This document shows, piece after piece, positions 9,130 through 18,781 of a stretch of DNA of 64,000 bases. How positions within the stretch are numbered: the first letter of the stretch is position 1; every line of letters starts with the position of its first letter. The notes beneath the pieces were generated by a model that worked only from the letters and a program-made list of their open reading frames with translations, did not search any database and was not told the DNA's origin. This stretch comes from Ruminococcaceae bacterium R-25 (lineage in GTDB: Bacteria > Bacillota > Clostridia > Saccharofermentanales > Saccharofermentanaceae): NCBI GenBank assembly GCA_003149065.1, contig QGFZ01000002.1, positions 434,001 through 498,000 of the forward strand, written 5' to 3'. The position numbers were made by a program, and so were the translations under genes.

Positions 9130-10923
9130 ATGAAACAGCTTGAATATCCTTATGATTCCGACTTTATCTTGCGCAAGAAAAAGGCGATCAAAAGAGAGCT
9201 CCTGGCAAGGGAAGGGGTCACATATATCGAAAAGAAGATCGCTATCTTAGGCGGTTCTACTACCAGCGATATCAAGCAGATCTTGGAATTGTTCCTGTTA
9301 AACTACGGCATCAAGCCCGAGTTTTTCGAATCTGAATATAATAAATATTTCGAGGATGCCGTTTTCGGCAATCCTGAACTGGATGAATTTGCTCCTGATC
9401 TCGTTTTCGTGCACACAACGACAAGAAACATCGCGAGATTCCCTCAGGTTACGGATTCTCCCGAGCAGATCGACGCCCTGATCGAAGAGACGATGGGCAG
9501 GTTCGAGCAGATCTGGGGAGCGTTGGCTGACCGTTTCAAGTGTACGGTCATCCAGAATAACTTCGAGCAGCCTTATTACAGACTCCTCGGAAACAGTGAC
9601 TTTACCAATATCCACGGCAGGCTGAACTTTATAAACCGCCTGAACGACAGGTTCTGTCAGTATGCCCAGAGCCACCAGAACTTCTTTATCAACGACATCA
9701 ACTACATCTCGGCTGTCTACGGCATCAAGAAGTGGGCAGATCCGGGTGACTGGTACAGATATAAGTACGCACTCTCAGTTTCTGCGATCCCTGATTTTGC
9801 ATTCAACTTATCGCACATCATCAAAGCCGTTTACGGCAGGAACAAGAAGGCATTTGCACTCGATATGGACAACACCTTGTGGGGCGGAATCGTCGGCGAT
9901 GACGGTCCGGAGAACATCAAGGTAGGCCATGAGGACGCAGAATCCGAGCTCTTTACGGAGTTCCAGCAGTACATCAAGTCCCATAAGGATCTGGGAATCC
10001 TTCTTACTGTCGCATCCAAAAACGACGAGGAGAATGCTCTGGCAGGCCTTGCAAGACCCGATTCGACATTAAAGCAGGATGACTTCATCATCATCAAAGC
10101 CAACTGGGACAACAAGGACATCAATATCGCAAATACCGCAAAAGAGATAAATATCGGCTCCGACAGCTTCGTCTTCGTTGACGATAACCCTGTCGAGAGG
10201 GCCCTGGTCGAAAACCAGATCCCCGGAATCTCCGTTCCTGAGGTCGGCGCACCTGAGACATATATCGACGTTTTAGACTCAAACGGATTCTTCGAAGTTA
10301 CGGGAATCTCCGAAGAAGACATCAAGAGAAGCGGCATGTATAAGGCAAACATGGAGCGTGCAAAGGCATCGGCCCAGTTTACTGACTACGACGAGTACTT
10401 GAGGTCACTGGAGATGACCGCTGAGATCAAGCCTTTCGCGCCCGTTTATATGGCACGTATCGCTGAGCTCACAAATAAGAGCAACCAGTTTAACCTTACG
10501 ACAAAGCGCTGCAGCCAGGCAGATATCGAGAAGATCGCTGCTGATCCTGCTTATATCACTCTCTACGGCAGACTTGAGGACAAGTTCGGCGACAACGGCG
10601 TCGTAGCAGTTACTTTCGGACACGAGGAAGACTACGGAAACGACAAGTTCTTCCATATAGACCTCTGGCTCATGAGCTGCAGAGTCTTAAAGCGCGGTAT
10701 GGAATATGCAATGATGGATGAGCTGATCCGCGAGGCAAAATCCAGAAATATTACCAAAATTAAAGGCTATTATTTGCCGACTGCAAAGAATAAAATGGTC
10801 AAGGATTTTTACGAGCTCCAGGGCTTCGATAAGATAAGAGAAATGGAAGACGGCACATCCGAGTGGATCCTCGATCTGGACAGCCCGCACAAGAGTGGAA
10901 ATGTTGCGATCAAGGTCAACTGA
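9130..10923 (+). CDS. FkbH-like HAD-IIIC protein with N-terminal SGNH-like domain
   Basis: 597 residues from the ATG at 9130; GGAGG at 9118-9122 favours it over an ATG at 9091. Residues about 35-210 contain IAILGGSTTSDI, resembling block I of SGNH hydrolases. Residues about 235-400 form a HAD domain with ALDMDNTLWGGIVGDDG (nucleophile and acid Asp) and VFVDDNPVERA. The last part is GNAT-like. FkbH relatives take 1,3-bisphosphoglycerate and load a glyceryl group on an acyl carrier protein. An ACP gene follows 27 bases downstream, and an MBOAT transferase after that, so the three likely act together: load, carry and transfer an acyl unit. Confidence 0.85.
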   Translation: MKQLEYPYDSDFILRKKKAIKRELLAREGVTYIEKKIAILGGSTTSDIKQILELFLLNYGIKPEFFESEYNKYFEDAVFGNPELDEFAPDLVFVHTTTRNIARFPQVTDSPEQIDALIEETMGRFEQIWGALADRFKCTVIQNNFEQPYYRLLGNSDFTNIHGRLNFINRLNDRFCQYAQSHQNFFINDINYISAVYGIKKWADPGDWYRYKYALSVSAIPDFAFNLSHIIKAVYGRNKKAFALDMDNTLWGGIVGDDGPENIKVGHEDAESELFTEFQQYIKSHKDLGILLTVASKNDEENALAGLARPDSTLKQDDFIIIKANWDNKDINIANTAKEINIGSDSFVFVDDNPVERALVENQIPGISVPEVGAPETYIDVLDSNGFFEVTGISEEDIKRSGMYKANMERAKASAQFTDYDEYLRSLEMTAEIKPFAPVYMARIAELTNKSNQFNLTTKRCSQADIEKIAADPAYITLYGRLEDKFGDNGVVAVTFGHEEDYGNDKFFHIDLWLMSCRVLKRGMEYAMMDELIREAKSRNITKIKGYYLPTAKNKMVKDFYELQGFDKIREMEDGTSEWILDLDSPHKSGNVAIKVN

Positions 10924-10950
10924 TAAAGGAACTGCCAAAAGGAGATAATT

Positions 10951-11193
10951 ATGACAAGAGAAGAGATCTACGGAAAGCTTAATGAAGTATTCCAGGACGT
11001 TTTCGATGACGAAGACATCACCGTAAACGATTCCACAGTCGCAGCTGACGTTGACGGCTGGGATTCATTGGAGCACATCAACCTCATCGTTGCAGTTGAG
11101 AGATGCTTTGGTATCAAGTTCACGATGGGCGAGACCACAGGCCTTAAGAATGTCGGCGAGATGGTCGACAGGATCATCGCTCACTTAGGCTAA
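10951..11193 (+). CDS. Acyl carrier protein
   Basis: 80 residues, four-helix ACP fold with DGWDSLEHINLI; Ser39 is the expected attachment site for 4'-phosphopantetheine. Acidic and cytosolic. It lies between the FkbH-like gene and the MBOAT gene, 10 bases before the latter, so it is a dedicated carrier rather than the fatty acid synthesis ACP. The start ATG has an AAGGAGAT site directly upstream. Which acyl group it carries is inferred from the FkbH neighbour (glyceryl-type) and not shown by the sequence itself. Confidence 0.9.
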   Translation: MTREEIYGKLNEVFQDVFDDEDITVNDSTVAADVDGWDSLEHINLIVAVERCFGIKFTMGETTGLKNVGEMVDRIIAHLG

Positions 11194-11203
11194 GGGTCGG
11201 TTA

Positions 11204-12748
11204 ATGTCGCTGGTATCGTCGTTATTTCTGGTCTTCGTTGCAGCAGTCCTTCTGCTGTACTATGTGCTGCCTAAGAGCTTCCGTTTCTGGGTGCTCCTTT
11301 TAGCGAGCCTTGCTTTTGCGGCATTTTTAGGTTTCTACACACTTTTATTCGTAGTCTGTTCAGCGGTGCTCTGCTATCTCGGAGGACTTCTGGCCGGCCC
11401 TTCAAACAAGACGGGTCTTCGAAACGCTGCAACAGTCATCACGGTAGTTATCAACATCGCACTTTTGTGCGCTGTCAAATACTATAACGTCATAGGCCTT
11501 GCCGCTGAGAGATTAAATCTCCTGTTCGGCGCAGTTGACGGAGCAAACAGTTTCTTTGCTTATGCAGTCCCTGTCGGAATGTCTTTCTACGTTCTCCAGA
11601 CAACGGGTTATATCCTGGACTGCAGATGGGAGAAGATCGCACCTGACAAGAATTTCTTCAAGGTATTGCTGTTCTCAACATACTTCCCGCAGCTCATGTC
11701 GGGTCCTATGAATACCTATGCAAACCTTTCCGAAAAGATCGAAAAGGTCAAGGAAGTAAAGTTCTCTTTTGAAAGGATCGCTGACGGTGCGGTCAGAGTT
11801 GCTTACGGCTTTTTCAAAAAGCTCGTTATCGCTGAACGTGCCGCAATGGTCGTCAACATGATCTATGCTGACCATCAGACCTTTACAGGCTGGTACGTAC
11901 CTTTGGGCGTATTCTTTTTCGCGATCCAGCTCTATACGGACTTCTCCGGATGCATGGATGTCGTTATCGGTGTATCACACATGTTCGGCATCGAGCTTCC
12001 CGAAAACTTCAATTGCCCGTTCTTTTCAAAGAACGTCAAAGAATACTGGAGAAGATGGCACATCACGCTTGGCGCATGGCTCCGTGATTACCTCATGTAT
12101 CCTGTCCTCAAGAGCACTCCGCTCATTAAGATCGGCGACTGGTCAAAGGCAAAGTTCGGCAAGAAGAACGGCAAAAAGGTTCCTACATATATCGCTCTTT
12201 TCATCCTCTGGTTCGCAGTAGGCTACTGGCACGGCGGCCTTTGGAATTACGTTATCGGCTCAGGCATCCTGCACTTTATCTACATTGTGCTCGGTATGAT
12301 CTTTGAGCCTCTGTTCAAGAAGATCAGACCCAAGATCGGAGCTGACAAGCTCTATTTCAGGATCTTCCAGTCTGTAAGAACATTTATCCTGATGCTCACG
12401 GGCTTCGTATTCTTCAGATCAGCTTCCGTTAAGGACGCAATCGACATGTATGCGGCTATCTTCCGCCGTGGCGGCGCGGCACTAAACTGGCCGAACTTCT
12501 GCGCTTCGGGCATGAATCTGGCACAGCTCATCGTCCTGATCGTTGGAGTATTGCTGGTTTTTGCAGTCGACGCTTACAAGTACCGTCCGAGCGAAGATGA
12601 GGAGCCGAAGTCAGCTATCGCATTTTTGAGGAGCAAGAGCGTTGTCCTTTTGTGGGCAGCATTCATGGTACTCTTAGTAGCTACGTTGGTTTTCGGAATG
12701 TACGGCTTAGGCTACGATTCCGGTTCATTTATTTACGCAAGAATCTAA
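11204..12748 (+). CDS. MBOAT-family O-acyltransferase (AlgI/DltB-like)
   Basis: 514 residues with about eleven membrane segments. The two MBOAT catalytic signatures are present: EYWRRWHITLGAWLRDYL with His286 and GYWHGGLWNYV with His343. Relatives transfer acyl groups across the membrane to alginate, teichoic acid or other surface polymers. Here the partner is the ACP encoded just upstream, similar in logic to DltC-DltB. No separate DltD or AlgJ-type SGNH protein is encoded nearby; the N-terminal SGNH-like part of the FkbH protein is cytosolic and may not replace it. The acceptor polymer is unknown. Confidence 0.88.
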   Translation: MSLVSSLFLVFVAAVLLLYYVLPKSFRFWVLLLASLAFAAFLGFYTLLFVVCSAVLCYLGGLLAGPSNKTGLRNAATVITVVINIALLCAVKYYNVIGLAAERLNLLFGAVDGANSFFAYAVPVGMSFYVLQTTGYILDCRWEKIAPDKNFFKVLLFSTYFPQLMSGPMNTYANLSEKIEKVKEVKFSFERIADGAVRVAYGFFKKLVIAERAAMVVNMIYADHQTFTGWYVPLGVFFFAIQLYTDFSGCMDVVIGVSHMFGIELPENFNCPFFSKNVKEYWRRWHITLGAWLRDYLMYPVLKSTPLIKIGDWSKAKFGKKNGKKVPTYIALFILWFAVGYWHGGLWNYVIGSGILHFIYIVLGMIFEPLFKKIRPKIGADKLYFRIFQSVRTFILMLTGFVFFRSASVKDAIDMYAAIFRRGGAALNWPNFCASGMNLAQLIVLIVGVLLVFAVDAYKYRPSEDEEPKSAIAFLRSKSVVLLWAAFMVLLVATLVFGMYGLGYDSGSFIYARI

Positions 12749-12763
12749 AGGGGGATTTGTTTT

Positions 12764-13372
12764 ATGAATATCGTTTGTCTTGATATGGAAGGCGTTCTGG
12801 TACCTGAGATCTGGATCGAGTTTTCGAAAAAGAGCGGCATTCCGGAACTTAAGAGAACCACCAGAGATGAGCCCGATTACGACAAGCTCATGCACTGGAG
12901 ATTAGGCATCTTAAGAGAGCACGGCCTGGGCCTTAAGGAGATCCAGGATGTTATCGCACAGATCGATCCGCTCCCGGGCGCAAAGGAATTCTTAGACGAG
13001 CTTAGAAAGGACATGCAGGTAATAATCATCAGCGATACTTTCACACAGTTCGCTATGCCCCTGATGGCAAAGCTCGGTTATCCGGCTCTTTTCTGTAACT
13101 CTCTTATTGTCGGTGAAGACGGCATGATCGAGGACTTCAAGATGAGGATCGAGAACTCCAAGCTGTCCACGGTTAAGGCTCTGCAGTCCATCGGCTTTGA
13201 CACTATCGCTTCCGGCGATTCATATAACGACCTTGCCATGATCAAGGCATCCAAGGCAGGTTTCCTTTTTAAGAGCACAGAGAAGATCATCGCTGATAAC
13301 CCGGATATTCCGGCATTTGAGGAATTCGATGAGCTTCTGGCTGCGATCAAGGCTGTACCAGATTCAAACTAA
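12764..13372 (+). CDS. thrH: Phosphoserine phosphatase/homoserine phosphotransferase ThrH-like
   Basis: 202 residues, the standard size. Begins with MNIVCLDMEGVLVPEIW, a ThrH-specific version of the HAD motif I in which DMEG replaces DxDxT. Motif II is around IIISDTF, and motif III/IV is ASGDSYNDLAMI. ThrH dephosphorylates phosphoserine and can pass phosphate to homoserine. It starts 15 bases after the MBOAT gene with a GGGGGA ribosome site, so it is probably cotranscribed, although a metabolic link to the acylation genes is not obvious. A terminator follows. Confidence 0.88.
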   Translation: MNIVCLDMEGVLVPEIWIEFSKKSGIPELKRTTRDEPDYDKLMHWRLGILREHGLGLKEIQDVIAQIDPLPGAKEFLDELRKDMQVIIISDTFTQFAMPLMAKLGYPALFCNSLIVGEDGMIEDFKMRIENSKLSTVKALQSIGFDTIASGDSYNDLAMIKASKAGFLFKSTEKIIADNPDIPAFEEFDELLAAIKAVPDSN

Positions 13373-13400
13373 GGTTTGATTACTGAATTTAAGATTTAAG

Positions 13401-13426
13401 GCCGCTCACACTGTGGGCGGCTTTTT
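13401..13426 (+). terminator. Terminator after thrH
   Basis: GCCGCTCAC and GTGGGCGGC arms around ACT, followed by TTTTT. Confidence 0.85.
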
Positions 13427-13490
13427 CACACTGTTTAATGACAGATGTTGACAGTTTGCAGTGATTTTTCCCTGCAAAGTTACCGTGCGT

Positions 13491-13640
13491 CGAGAACTTT
13501 GCGGGGATTTTGGCTGGTTTTAGGCGATTTTTCTCGACAAAGTCACCGTACATCGAGAACTTTGCGGGGATTTTGGCTGGTTTTGGGCGATTTTTCACTA
13601 CAAAGTCACCGTACGTCGAGAACTTTGCAGGGATTTTTAG
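13491..13640 (+). repeat. 63-bp tandem repeat between convergent genes
   Basis: Two complete copies (13491-13553, 13554-13616) and the start of a third (13617-13640) of a 63-base unit beginning CGAGAACTTTGCGGGG; copies differ at only a few positions. A partial unit precedes at about 13455. Each junction holds CAAAGT ... ACTTTG arms that can form a hairpin. The same CAAAG/CTTTG arms occur in the terminator at 34025. It lies between thrH and the minus-strand channel gene. Confidence 0.85.
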
Positions 13641-13668
13641 GGCCGGAAGAGGGTTGTTGCAAAAAAAC

Positions 13669-14328
13669 TTAATCCTTATACGCTTTCGGCAGGTTCCAGC
13701 CGTAGTGGGCTGCGCAGTATCTGATGACGCAGACGAAAAAGAAGCCGGCGAGCATTGCTGCTTCGGCTGAGCCCGTGAAGTAGTAAATGATATAGACAAC
13801 AGCAGCGCCGACGATCGAGGCGCATGCGTAGATGTGCTTTACGAAGATGTAGGGCATCTCGAGTGATAAGGCATCTCTTAAGACTCCGCCGCCGACACCT
13901 GTTACGACACCCAAAAAGATTACGAGGAAGGCATTGTTTGCGTGCTCGCCCAAAAGGCCTGTATGAACACCGTCTGCAGTAAATGCCGCAAGACCTGCCG
14001 TGTCGAACCAGAAGAAGATCTTCTCGTAGATCGCGCGTGTCTTGTCAGAGACCTCGCGCTTCTTCTTGTGCTGCCACCACACGAAAATGAATGTGATGTT
14101 GGCTGTGACCGCAGCGATGATTACAAATAAAGGATTCTTGAAAGCCATAGGAGGGGTGGAGCCCGTTACGAGGTCTCTTATGATGCCGCCGCCCGTAGCC
14201 GTGAGGAGCGCTAAAATGTTGACTCCGAATATGTCCATCTTCTTCCTGATTCCGGCCATGGCACCTGACACTGCAAAAGCTACAGTGCCGATGATGTCTG
14301 TGATCAAGATGAAGAGTTCGGTATCCAT
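13669..14328 (-). CDS. TRIC-family (YicG/YadS-like) channel protein
   Basis: 219 residues from the ATG at 14328. Seven hydrophobic segments arranged as two repeats of the TRIC/UPF0126 unit: AFAVSGAMAGIRKKMDIFG in the first half and AFTADGVHTGLL in the second, each followed by a glycine-rich helix (TATGGGIIRDLVTG; VTGVGGGVLRDAL). Bacterial TRIC proteins form trimeric cation channels. No clear ribosome site is visible in front of the chosen ATG; a GTG 19 codons upstream is the alternative but would add a non-membrane basic stretch. Single gene, convergent with thrH. Confidence 0.8.
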   Translation of the reverse strand: MDTELFILITDIIGTVAFAVSGAMAGIRKKMDIFGVNILALLTATGGGIIRDLVTGSTPPMAFKNPLFVIIAAVTANITFIFVWWQHKKKREVSDKTRAIYEKIFFWFDTAGLAAFTADGVHTGLLGEHANNAFLVIFLGVVTGVGGGVLRDALSLEMPYIFVKHIYACASIVGAAVVYIIYYFTGSAEAAMLAGFFFVCVIRYCAAHYGWNLPKAYKD

Positions 14329-14416
14329 GGCAGTTATTATATATGTTTTCGTTAGGAAAAAGTTGTAGTTTTTTTCTTTTCTCACACTTTATAATGTGTG
14401 CAGGGGGTACAAGGAT

Positions 14417-15097
14417 ATGAAGAATAAGAGTTTATCAGGCGCAGTTCCGATTGCGGTTTTACTGGCGGTATTTGTCCTCACATGCGCATTCAACCTTTGG
14501 ATCACACCTCAGGAAAAGGTTACCGTTTGGCAGTATCAGACCGTACTTTCCGAAGATGTCGTTTACTATAGCGACAGCGAATCGGAAGGGCCGTATTATT
14601 CTGAACCGGTCTTATTTCAAAAGGGCACCGCAATGAAGGTCGGTGCAGACATAACACCAAGAACAGCAGATTCCAAGCAGAATGGATCAGATTATTATTT
14701 CACTGAATCTTTCATTTACTGGGAAGATGGAAAGATAATGCCGGTGACTGTTACCACCGACCAGGCTTTATGCGGGCTGTATATCTCCGAAGGTTTCGAT
14801 AATGTTTATGTCAGCGCCATCCACATAAGCCGGGTGTATTATAATGAAAGGCTGATTCCAAGTTTTGAAGGAGCAAAGGACGACTGCATAAAGGAAGATA
14901 AAGATATGCGTCTGATGAACCTTTTGGTCGGAACTGTGCCGGCAATAGGTCTTGCCATAGGCATGCTGATCCTCCGCTACTTCATAGTGAAAAACGGCAA
15001 GTATGCCAATAAGCTTTTCTGGACATTCTTAAGCATTGACTGCTTATCAGTCGTATATGCTCTTATAAAACTGTTCCAGTGGATTTCCGGCAACTGA
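14417..15097 (+). CDS. Two-TM membrane protein of unknown function
   Basis: 226 residues from the ATG at 14417, with AGGGGG at 14402-14407. One hydrophobic segment at residues about 11-29 (PIAVLLAVFVLTCAFNLWI) and two near the C-terminus (about 163-183 and 197-217), leaving a roughly 130-residue extracytoplasmic domain between them. Tyr-rich and acidic (VVYYSDSESEGPYYSEP). The architecture resembles DUF3592-like proteins but I do not assign it to that family. Divergent from the TRIC gene, single transcription unit. Confidence 0.65.
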   Translation: MKNKSLSGAVPIAVLLAVFVLTCAFNLWITPQEKVTVWQYQTVLSEDVVYYSDSESEGPYYSEPVLFQKGTAMKVGADITPRTADSKQNGSDYYFTESFIYWEDGKIMPVTVTTDQALCGLYISEGFDNVYVSAIHISRVYYNERLIPSFEGAKDDCIKEDKDMRLMNLLVGTVPAIGLAIGMLILRYFIVKNGKYANKLFWTFLSIDCLSVVYALIKLFQWISGN

Positions 15098-15212
15098 GAT
15101 TGCCGCCTCTTTTCCGTACGCAACACCTCTTTTTATTATTATAATATTTGACAGTTTTCTGTAGTCAAAATACAATTAAACAATCTATTGCGAATGGAGA
15201 TAAGAAGGAAAA

Positions 15213-15644
15213 ATGGCAGCAATTACAGATTGCGAGCATCTCGTACAGTATTACGAGACTGACCAGATGGGCGTAGTCCATCACTCGAACTATATAAGGT
15301 GGTTCGAAGAAGCCAGGACCCAGCTTTTCGAAGAGCTTGGCTTGGGCTACAAAGGAATGGAAGAGATGGGCATCATAAGCCCTGTCGTAGGTCTTACGGC
15401 TAAATATAAGACAATGGCTAAGTATTGTGATACGGTCGTCATAAGGGCCGAGATCACCAGATATACGGGTGTCAGATTTGACATCAAGTACACGATCTTC
15501 GATAAGGAGACCGAACAGGTAAGATGCACGGGAACGAGCGAGCACTGCTTCATCAACAGGGAGGGCAAGGTCATCTCGATGCAGAAGGAGAAGCCCGTCG
15601 AGCACGCAAGGTTTGATGAGCTTGTTAACGGAAAGAAAGGCTAA
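15213..15644 (+). CDS. Acyl-CoA thioesterase, YbgC/FadM (4HBT) type
   Basis: 143 residues, a full hot-dog domain. The motif YYETDQMGVVHHSNYIRWFEE (starting near residue 12) carries the catalytic Asp and the NY segment typical of 4-hydroxybenzoyl-CoA thioesterase relatives; the GTSEHCFINREGK region ends the sheet. Hydrolyses acyl-CoA or acyl-ACP in the cytosol; chain preference unknown. trxB begins 4 bases after its stop, so the two genes form an operon with tyrS downstream. Confidence 0.85.
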   Translation: MAAITDCEHLVQYYETDQMGVVHHSNYIRWFEEARTQLFEELGLGYKGMEEMGIISPVVGLTAKYKTMAKYCDTVVIRAEITRYTGVRFDIKYTIFDKETEQVRCTGTSEHCFINREGKVISMQKEKPVEHARFDELVNGKKG

Positions 15645-15648
15645 TACT

Positions 15649-16560
15649 ATGGCAGACATCATCATCGTAGGAGCAGGTCCGGCAGGACTTTCGGCAGCCA
15701 TTTACGCAAGACGTGCGGGAATGGATACGGTCCTTTACGAGGGCGAGATGTACGGCGGTCAGATCGTCAACACGCCCGAGATCGAGAACTATCCTGCGAT
15801 CGCGAAGATCTCCGGTTTTGATTTTGCCAACGACCTTTATAACCAGGCAATTAACCTTGGCGCGGTCCTTGAGTTTGACCGTGTTGCCGCTGTCTCGAAA
15901 ACAGATACAGGTTTCGAAGTAACTCTCGATTCAGGCAAGAAGGATACCGCAAAGGCAGTAATCTTAGCTGTCGGCGCATCAAACCGACACCTTGGCATCG
16001 ACAGGGAAGACGCACTTCTCGGCAAGGGCATCTCCTATTGCGCCACATGCGACGGCGCGTTCTATAAGGGCAAGACTGTTGCAGTCAACGGCGGCGGAAA
16101 TACCGCAGTTGAAGATGCCATATATCTTGCAGGTATCGTAGACAAGGTATATCTTATACACCGCAGAAACGAATTCAGAGCTGACGAGGTTCTCGTCAAT
16201 GCGGCAAAAGCTTTGCCGAACCTTGAGATCGTAACGCCTTATACTATCGAGAGCCTTTTGGGCGACCCCAAGCTTTCAGGCGTTGAACTCGTAAGCAAGG
16301 AAGATGGCAGCAAGAAGCAGATCGACGTTGACGGACTTTTCGTTGCGATCGGCCAGGAGCCCAAGACAGCTGATTTCAAGGATCTTGTAACACTGCAGGG
16401 CGGTTACATCGAAGCAGGCGAGAACTGCAAGACAAATGTCGAAGGTATCTTTGCCGCAGGCGATGCAAGAGTAAAGAAAGTAAGACAGCTTACGACCGCT
16501 TGTGCTGACGGTGCAGTTGCGGCACTTGCTGCGATCGACTACATCAAGCTCGGTGTTTAA
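15649..16560 (+). CDS. trxB: Thioredoxin reductase
   Basis: 303 residues. FAD-binding motif [21 protein letters not shown] at the N-terminus, redox centre CATCDGAF (CxxC, about residues 133-136), NAD(P)H-binding [13 protein letters not shown] and C-terminal FAD motif GIFAAGDAR. Passes electrons from NADPH (or reduced ferredoxin in some anaerobic relatives) to thioredoxin. The start at 15649 follows the thioesterase stop closely with GAAAGG upstream. The NrdD protein in this window carries its own glutaredoxin-like domain, which could be a client (inference). Confidence 0.92.
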   Translation: MADIIIVGAGPAGLSAAIYARRAGMDTVLYEGEMYGGQIVNTPEIENYPAIAKISGFDFANDLYNQAINLGAVLEFDRVAAVSKTDTGFEVTLDSGKKDTAKAVILAVGASNRHLGIDREDALLGKGISYCATCDGAFYKGKTVAVNGGGNTAVEDAIYLAGIVDKVYLIHRRNEFRADEVLVNAAKALPNLEIVTPYTIESLLGDPKLSGVELVSKEDGSKKQIDVDGLFVAIGQEPKTADFKDLVTLQGGYIEAGENCKTNVEGIFAAGDARVKKVRQLTTACADGAVAALAAIDYIKLGV

Positions 16561-16586
16561 CAGATAACAATTTGTTGGAGGAATAT

Positions 16587-17819
16587 ATGTACAGAAATGT
16601 TTTTGATGTGCTTGAAGAGAGAGGTTACTTCTCACAGGCTACACACAGAGATGAGATCTATGAGCTTTTGAGCAAGCCCGGTGTATCTTTCTACATCGGA
16701 TTTGACCCGACAGCCGATTCACTTCATGTAGGCCACTTCGTCCAGATGATGGTTATGAGCCACATGCAGAAGGCAGGCCACAGACCGATCGCTCTCATGG
16801 GCGGCGGTACAGGTATGATCGGCGATCCTTCCGGGCGTACCGACATGCGCCAGATGATGACAGTCGAGACCATCGACCACAACGTTGAATGCTTCAAGAA
16901 GCAGATGGGCAAGGTCGTTGATTTCTCTGACGGCAAGGCTCTTATCGTTAACAACGCTGACTGGCTCAGAAACCTCAATTACATTGAGTTCTTAAGAGAA
17001 GTCGGTGCGCATTTCTCTGTAAATAAGATGCTTACGGCTGAGTGCTATAAGCAGAGACTTGAAAAGGGACTCTCATTCCTTGAATTCAACTACATGCTCA
17101 TGCAGGGCTACGACTTCTATTACCTCCACGAGAAGTACGGCTGCGATCTTGAGTTCGGCGGTGACGACCAGTGGTCAAACATCCTCGCAGGCATGGAGCT
17201 CGTACGCCGTAAAAAGGGTGAATCCGTTTACGGTCTTACATTTACTCTCCTCACAAACAGCGAGGGTAAGAAGATGGGTAAGACTGCTAAGGGTGCAGTT
17301 TGGCTCGATCCCGAGAAGACACCTGTATTTGATTTCTACCAGTATTGGAGAAACGTCGATGACGCTGATGTAATCAAGTGCATGAAGCTTTTGACATTCC
17401 TTGAGATGGATGAGATCAACGAGTATGCAAAGCTTAAGGATTCGGCTATCAACGAGGCAAAAAAGAGACTCGCTTTCGAAGTTACAAAGATCATCCATGG
17501 TGAAGAGGCTGCCCTGATCGCGAAAAAGACCGCTGAGGATCTTTTCGAGAATGCAGGAAGATCTGAAGACATGAAGACAACTGAGATCACAAATGATGAG
17601 CTCGCATCTGAAATGCAGATCGCTGACGCTCTCGTTAAGGCCGGCCTCATGAAATCCAAGGGCGAAGCAAGACGTATGATCCAGCAGAAGGGCGTTTACC
17701 TCAATGATGCAGTCGTTGAAGACCAGTTCTATGCTCTTAAAGAATCAGACTTCGATGCTAACGGTGAAGCTATCGTCCGTAAGGGCAAGAAGACATACCA
17801 CAGATTGAAGCTCGTCTGA
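16587..17819 (+). CDS. tyrS: Tyrosyl-tRNA synthetase
   Basis: 410 residues from ATG 16587 with GGAGGA upstream. Class I motifs: HVGHFVQ as the HIGH equivalent and KMGKT as the KMSKS equivalent; DDQW binds tyrosine. A C-terminal S4-like RNA-binding domain (about residues 345-410, [20 protein letters not shown]) is complete. No T-box leader is present in the 26 bases from trxB, so it depends on the upstream promoter. Terminator follows. Confidence 0.95.
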   Translation: MYRNVFDVLEERGYFSQATHRDEIYELLSKPGVSFYIGFDPTADSLHVGHFVQMMVMSHMQKAGHRPIALMGGGTGMIGDPSGRTDMRQMMTVETIDHNVECFKKQMGKVVDFSDGKALIVNNADWLRNLNYIEFLREVGAHFSVNKMLTAECYKQRLEKGLSFLEFNYMLMQGYDFYYLHEKYGCDLEFGGDDQWSNILAGMELVRRKKGESVYGLTFTLLTNSEGKKMGKTAKGAVWLDPEKTPVFDFYQYWRNVDDADVIKCMKLLTFLEMDEINEYAKLKDSAINEAKKRLAFEVTKIIHGEEAALIAKKTAEDLFENAGRSEDMKTTEITNDELASEMQIADALVKAGLMKSKGEARRMIQQKGVYLNDAVVEDQFYALKESDFDANGEAIVRKGKKTYHRLKLV

Positions 17820-17845
17820 TAAGCTCTTTATAATCAGGTTTTTAA

Positions 17846-17879
17846 GTCCCCGGCATATGTTTATGTCGGGGATTTTTTA
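17846..17879 (+). terminator. Terminator after tyrS
   Basis: TCCCCG and CGGGGA arms with inner CATA/TATG pairing, then TTTTTT. Confidence 0.88.
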
Positions 17880-17915
17880 TCCGCATATTTGGTTAAGTTT
17901 GTAGGTCTAATTTCG

Positions 17916-17944
17916 TTGAAAAGGTTTTTTACGAGCGTTAAAAT
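17916..17944 (+). promoter_or_regulatory. Promoter of the 18-kb lipoprotein
   Basis: TTGAAA, 17-base spacer, TAAAAT. Confidence 0.75.
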
Positions 17945-17982
17945 AAGTTTAACTTTTCAAGTGTTTTCAGGAGGGTATGATT

Positions 17983-18537
17983 ATGAAGAAAATCCGGGCT
18001 GTTATAGCTTCTGTACTTGCTTGTGCAACATTGCTCTCATTTACAGGATGCAACAATTTCAAGGCTATTGAAGATGAAGACATCTTTTTCGATGCTTTGG
18101 ACAGTGCTGTAGGCATTGACGAGGACGAGACATCTCACATCAAGAATACTACAGTCGGCGGCAACAAGGCTGAGTATGTCATCACAGCAAAAGACGGCGA
18201 CAACACTTATATCTACATCAGATATAAGAAGGATGAGGACGCTATGGATTATTTCGAAGACATGTACGATGACTTCGAAGATATCTGCAAGGACAAGGAT
18301 TTCGAAGGTTCACACTCTTCATCCCTCAGCAAGACAAAGGGATACATCACATTCAACGGCGATGTTGAGAGCGGCTCAAGGATCGGCACCAGATATATGT
18401 CCAAGGACACAGAGATCTACGGCGGAATCTATGTAAACAAGAACGTTTACATAGAAGTATATTCCATCGAAGGCAGCAAGAGAGATAAGGAAAAGGCTTC
18501 CAACTTCTTGAAGGAGCTCGGATTCCCTAAGCCTTGA
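17983..18537 (+). CDS. Small lipoprotein
   Basis: 184 residues from ATG 17983; AGGAGGG at 17969-17975 is spaced correctly for this ATG and too close to an ATG at 17977. Signal peptide with lipobox FTGC. The mature part is rich in Asp, Lys and Tyr, and ends with SKRDKEKASNFLKELGFPKP. It could bind cations, but no recognised domain is present. It has its own promoter and a terminator, so it is monocistronic. Confidence 0.75.
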   Translation: MKKIRAVIASVLACATLLSFTGCNNFKAIEDEDIFFDALDSAVGIDEDETSHIKNTTVGGNKAEYVITAKDGDNTYIYIRYKKDEDAMDYFEDMYDDFEDICKDKDFEGSHSSSLSKTKGYITFNGDVESGSRIGTRYMSKDTEIYGGIYVNKNVYIEVYSIEGSKRDKEKASNFLKELGFPKP

Positions 18538-18636
18538 TGTTATTTCTCAGCGCAAGGCTTCCGCGCTCGCTTATGCTCGCTTGTGCAGAAGCGCTTCGAA
18601 ATAATCATCAGGCCTTATCGATAAGGTAGAAACTAT

Positions 18637-18667
18637 AAAGAGACTGGTTAATTCCAGTCTCTTTTTT
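18637..18667 (+). terminator. Terminator
   Basis: AAAGAGACTGG and CCAGTCTCTTT arms around TTAATT, followed by TTTT. Confidence 0.88.
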
Positions 18668-18781
18668 GTTTTGTGGACCAATAATCGGACACATGCGCGG
18701 AGGTGCGTTTTTCGGTATTTACAAACATATGTTCGGGGTGATAGAATGACGGCACTTCAAGATGAACAGGAGGAACAAAGC

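Noticed and set aside
13491-13640. Possible CRISPR array
   Set aside because: Units are 63 bases with no unique spacers and only two full copies; no cas genes.
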